Shown in pieces: positions 39,582 to 42,021 of a stretch of DNA of 42,021 bases (position 1 is its first letter; each line of letters begins with the position of its first letter). Position numbers and translations under genes: made by a program. Under the pieces are notes generated by a model. It was given only the letters and a program-made list of their open reading frames with translations, did no database searches and was not told the DNA's origin. The stretch comes from a virus. The DNA is taken from the IMG/VR virus record IMGVR_UViG_3300005515_000620, positions 1-42,021 of that record. One strand, 5' to 3'.

Positions 39582-39804
39582 ACCGCTCCGCTGGTGGTGG
39601 TGCCACGGTCACCACAGCCGCGCCGAGGCCTTCATAGGCCCGCTCGGCACGCGCGAGGCGGCCATTGCCGAAGCCCGGCAAGGCATCGCCGATAACTTTG
39701 ACGACGGCGGCTTCAGCGTGGTCGAGGCGGAAGGTCCGCGCGTTCACGACACGATCCGCCGCGCCGAACATTTCGCATTCGAGGCCGAAGAGGTGGCGCT
39801 GTGA
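39574..39804 (+). CDS. Small protein, unknown
   Basis: A 76-residue protein overlapping the previous gene by 8 bases. It starts with W-W-W-C-H-G-H-H and then an alpha-beta pattern (A-A-I-A-E-A-R-Q-G-I-A) with a following E-A-E-G-P-R-V-H-D. The N-terminal W/H cluster might bind metal. The family is found in phages without known role, as far as I can tell. Confidence 0.55.
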   Translation: MNEPLRWWWCHGHHSRAEAFIGPLGTREAAIAEARQGIADNFDDGGFSVVEAEGPRVHDTIRRAEHFAFEAEEVAL

Positions 39805-40433
39805 GCCGAGCAGAAAGACAGGAAAAGGTGGCGCACTTTGTTGTCGCCGCTTTCACCGAGGAGCAAGCGAAGAGCCTGCCGCAACGCGGCGTGCGCCTTG
39901 CCGAGGAAGCGATCGAGGCGGCTCAGGCAGCAGGGACACCCGCCGCCATGCTGCATCGGCTGATCGACCATGTCTATTCGCGACCCGTGGGCGAACTCAA
40001 GCAAGAGATCGGCGGGGTTGGCGTGACCCTGCTGGCACTGGCGGCGGCCGTAGGCGAAGACGCGGACGCATGCGAGGCCGCCGAAGTCGACCGGGTCCTC
40101 TCGAAACCGCTGGAACATTTCCACCGGCGCAACAAAGAGAAGAACGACGCCGGTTTCGCGGCTTTCGCCGCGCTGCCCATCGAGCCGTACACCGAGATCC
40201 TGGCCGATGACAGCGAGGGACCCGGCATCCGCCGCGGCGACCTTCAGATGGCCGTCAGTGTCTGGTCCTGGATGCAGGAGCGGGAGAACATCTCCGTCGC
40301 CGAGACCGCGCGCGCGTTCAACACCACACCCGATCTGATCCGGCAGGCCGTCCGCGACGGCTACTGGACCTTTCTCACCCCGACCCACGAATTGGACCCG
40401 GCGAAACAGTTTATCGAGCACGACGGAGAATGA
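39801..40433 (+). CDS. MazG-like pyrophosphohydrolase with C-terminal HTH
   Basis: A 210-residue protein from GTG 39801 (GTGA overlap). Residues 28-120 show MazG-like features: R-L-A-E-E-A-I-E-A (Glu35, Glu36, Glu39), V-G-E-L-K-Q-E (Glu65, Glu69) and R-R-N-K-E-K-N-D. MazG enzymes hydrolyse NTPs or (p)ppGpp. The last 60 residues are a helix-turn-helix-like domain (V-A-E-T-A-R-A-F-N-T-T-P-D-L-I-R-Q-A-V). The fusion suggests control of host nucleotide alarmone signals during infection, but the second domain's target is unknown. Confidence 0.75.
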   Translation: MSRAERQEKVAHFVVAAFTEEQAKSLPQRGVRLAEEAIEAAQAAGTPAAMLHRLIDHVYSRPVGELKQEIGGVGVTLLALAAAVGEDADACEAAEVDRVLSKPLEHFHRRNKEKNDAGFAAFAALPIEPYTEILADDSEGPGIRRGDLQMAVSVWSWMQERENISVAETARAFNTTPDLIRQAVRDGYWTFLTPTHELDPAKQFIEHDGE

Positions 40434-40437
40434 CGGC

Positions 40438-41169
40438 GTGGCACTCATAAGCGAAGGCACCGAGTCCAACCAGATCGCGGTCCCGCCGAAGGCCTATCGG
40501 TCCGAGGCGGAATTGAAGATCCGCGAAGCCCTGGAGCAATGGGGCCGCACGCGGTATCCGGGCGCGCGCCAATGCCATGAACTGGTGGTCGGCCGCGGCA
40601 ATGGGCGCGCCGATCTTGCCTATGTCATGCCGGCCGACATCGCCGCGGTCGAGATCAAGAGCGCCTTTGACAGCACCGAACGGCTGTTGCACCAGGCGGC
40701 CATGTTCCTGCTGGCCAGTCCCGTGGTCTGGATCTGCTACGACACCGAGCACAGCGAGGACGCGGCGATGATGCGCTATCTGCTGCCTTGGCTCGGCCTG
40801 ATCCGGGCCACGCGGTTGAAGGACGGCAAACCACTTTCCCGATCGGCACCGGACCGGGATTTCACGATCGGGCTTGAAGTGATCGCCGAGCCGGTGCGCC
40901 GCGACCCGCACCCGCGGGCGCTGCTCTCGCTCTGTTGGGCCGGCGAGCTCGCCACCGAGGCGCAGCGCCGCCTGGTCTGGCAGGGCAAGTTGAACAAGCT
41001 GCCCGGACATGCCGCCCTGGTGGGCATGATGGCCGGCACGCTCAGCGCGGCCGAGCAGATGGAATCGGTCTGCCGGCAGCTGCGCTCCCGCAACGCCTTC
41101 TGGCGCGCCGACCCGCCGATCAATGATGGCGCACGCGTTGCGCCGGCTGCCGAGGCGGTGCTGGTGTGA
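40438..41169 (+). CDS. PD-(D/E)XK-like nuclease
   Basis: A 243-residue protein from GTG 40438. The motif G-R-A-D-L-A-Y-V (Asp59) then V-E-I-K-S (Glu72, Lys74) is the PD-(D/E)XK core; a preceding E-L-K helix (near Glu26) supports it. This resembles sce7726-like or MmcB-type nucleases. The C-terminal half is helical with W-Q-G-K-L. It may cut host or competing DNA or take part in phage recombination. Confidence 0.65.
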   Translation: MALISEGTESNQIAVPPKAYRSEAELKIREALEQWGRTRYPGARQCHELVVGRGNGRADLAYVMPADIAAVEIKSAFDSTERLLHQAAMFLLASPVVWICYDTEHSEDAAMMRYLLPWLGLIRATRLKDGKPLSRSAPDRDFTIGLEVIAEPVRRDPHPRALLSLCWAGELATEAQRRLVWQGKLNKLPGHAALVGMMAGTLSAAEQMESVCRQLRSRNAFWRADPPINDGARVAPAAEAVLV

Positions 41170-41465
41170 GCGCCGCCCCGGTCCGCCTTCAGCTGTCCCG
41201 CGCCGCGGGGTTCAATCTGCAGCAACTCTCGAAAGACACCAATGGTCTGCCCGCGGTGAACGTGGCGCGACCATCCAAGTGGGGGAACCCGTACAAGGTC
41301 GGCACATGCCTAATCCCCGACCAGCAAGCCGCTGTCCTGACTTTCGCGGCCAATCTGCCGCTGGGCGACTTCGCCAAAGAACTGCGCGGAAAGAATTTGG
41401 CGTGCTGGTGCAAGGCCGGTACGCCCTGCCACGCGGACGTGCTGCTGAGAATCGCCAACCAATGA
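41166..41465 (+). CDS. DUF4326 protein
   Basis: A 99-residue protein from GTG 41166 (GTGA overlap). R-P-S-K-W-G-N-P-Y in the middle and L-A-C-W-C-K-A-G-T-P-C-H-A-D near the end are the signature of DUF4326, a small domain in phage and bacterial proteins whose function is unknown. The Cys/His cluster may bind metal. Confidence 0.8.
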   Translation: MSAAPVRLQLSRAAGFNLQQLSKDTNGLPAVNVARPSKWGNPYKVGTCLIPDQQAAVLTFAANLPLGDFAKELRGKNLACWCKAGTPCHADVLLRIANQ

Positions 41466-41662
41466 CCCGGCCGCTGCGCGTCATCGTGAATTCCGGAACG
41501 GAGCCGCCGGACGCGGCCAAGGCACGGGCCGCCCTCACGCGACTCGCAGAGTTGCTTGCCAAGATTGACCACGACGCGGCATCATCCGCGGCGAACCGCG
41601 ACCCGCATCCTGACCATGCAGGCCGAGACCATGACCGTAAAAGAATTAATAGAGCGCCTTAA
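41462..41662 (+). CDS. Small helical protein, unknown
   Basis: A 66-residue protein from ATG 41462 (ATGA overlap). N-terminal strand then helix (A-R-A-A-L-T-R-L-A-E-L-L-A-K-I-D). The C-terminus is polar and His/Asp/Arg-rich, overlapping the next gene by 32 bases. Unknown. Confidence 0.5.
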   Translation: MTRPLRVIVNSGTEPPDAAKARAALTRLAELLAKIDHDAASSAANRDPHPDHAGRDHDRKRINRAP

Positions 41663-41804
41663 CGGATTCGATCCTAACGCGCCCGTTGTCGTTTGGGATG
41701 ATGAGATAGACGAGCCAGCGCTGGCCGAGGTGGAGCAAAGCACCGCCAACGGGCGCCGCGTCGCAATGATCACCGTGGGCGTCCTTTTCCGAAACGCGGT
41801 CTGA
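41631..41804 (+). CDS. Small M-T-V-x-E-L protein, unknown
   Basis: A 57-residue protein, start ATG 41631 (an in-frame ATG at 41616 is possible). M-T-V-K-E-L-I-E-R-L then D-P-N-A-P-V-V-V-W-D-D is a pattern seen in small phage proteins. It resembles the next gene (M-T-V-A-E-L). Local base use is less GC-rich at the start. Function unknown. Confidence 0.6.
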   Translation: MTVKELIERLNGFDPNAPVVVWDDEIDEPALAEVEQSTANGRRVAMITVGVLFRNAV

Positions 41805-41808
41805 CATA

Positions 41809-42021
41809 ATGACCGTCGCCGAACTCAAAGCCGCGCTTGAGCACCAGGATCCCAAGTCCCGCGTTCTGATCGAGAACATGGCGGGCGGCTTCCACGATAT
41901 CGGATCGCTGGTGGCGCAGCCGGTTGGCCGCCTCTCGCACCCGTCGCCGTCTTCTGGATCTTGGGCCGAGCGCGCCGGCCAGCCGGCCGCGGTCTGCCTC
42001 ATCCACACGTTCGCGCCATGA
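41809..42021 (+). CDS. Small M-T-V-x-E-L protein, last of operon
   Basis: A 70-residue protein from ATG 41809, ending with TGA at the last base of the window. It shares the start pattern M-T-V-A-E-L and D-P-K-S-R-V-L-I with its neighbour, so the two may be tandem paralogues. The C-terminal half (S-H-P-S-P-S-S-G-S) is looser. Function unknown. Confidence 0.6.
   Translation: MTVAELKAALEHQDPKSRVLIENMAGGFHDIGSLVAQPVGRLSHPSPSSGSWAERAGQPAAVCLIHTFAP

Noticed and set aside
1-42021. tRNA, rRNA or insertion sequences
   Set aside because: No tRNA-like cloverleaf, ribosomal sequence or transposase frame was noticed on either strand. This was by eye only, so a tRNA scan would be decisive.

Overview
The window looks like a complete or almost complete genome of a temperate, long-tailed (siphovirus-type) phage or prophage of a high-GC alphaproteobacterium. 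The host call is an inference. It rests on high G+C, the GTA-type holin, the prohead-protease/capsid fusion, and the DUF6441, DUF6362 and Rmf/CrpP-like genes, all common in alphaproteobacterial phages. No host chromosomal gene, tRNA, rRNA or insertion sequence was seen.

Layout. (i) Bases 1-32,828 are almost entirely minus strand. Read in the direction of transcription (right to left) they give: a CII-like regulator, small early genes, an Rmf-like/HTH fusion, a small Cys protein, a DNA methyltransferase, a 31-residue membrane peptide, a CHC2/TOPRIM primase, a P4/D5-type SF3 helicase, a repeat array built on GGTCCA (candidate origin or operator), a DUF6362 protein, small and large terminase, a gpW-like joiner, portal, protease-capsid fusion, DUF2190 decoration protein, neck proteins, tail tube, tail chaperones G and G-T (programmed -1 frameshift), DUF6441, tape measure, tail fibre/tip genes including an SGNH-hydrolase protein, and a lysis cassette (XhlA-like, GH108 endolysin, GTA-type holin, small lipoprotein). 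(ii) Bases 32.9-35.3 kb form the immunity region: a Cro/YdaS-like gene (minus), a CI-like S24 repressor (plus), two operator pairs with identical geometry, and a membrane protein plus lipoprotein pair that looks like lysogenic conversion. (iii) Bases 35.4-42.0 kb are a plus-strand operon of small accessory genes: SprT-like protease, HD phosphohydrolase, ASCH protein, MazG-like pyrophosphohydrolase, a PD-(D/E)XK-like nuclease, DUF4326 and several unknowns. If the molecule is circular, the plus-strand gene at base 1 would follow the one ending at base 42,021.

How it works together. One repressor probably holds both the leftward (cro/replication/late) and rightward (accessory) promoters through operators with consensus GTnAAGCATGCTTnAC, placed in pairs 24 bp apart. 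Genes are very tightly packed. Most junctions are 1-4 base stop/start overlaps (ATGA, GTGA, TTGA or TGATG), and this was used to choose many start codons. No integrase, transposase or partition gene was found, so how the lysogen is kept is open.

Most notable points: the paired operators; the GGTCCA repeat array; the frameshift site with its slippery heptamer and hairpin; an internal start that would separate capsid from protease; the Rmf/CrpP-like-HTH fusion; and the convergent membrane protein/lipoprotein pair beside the repressor.
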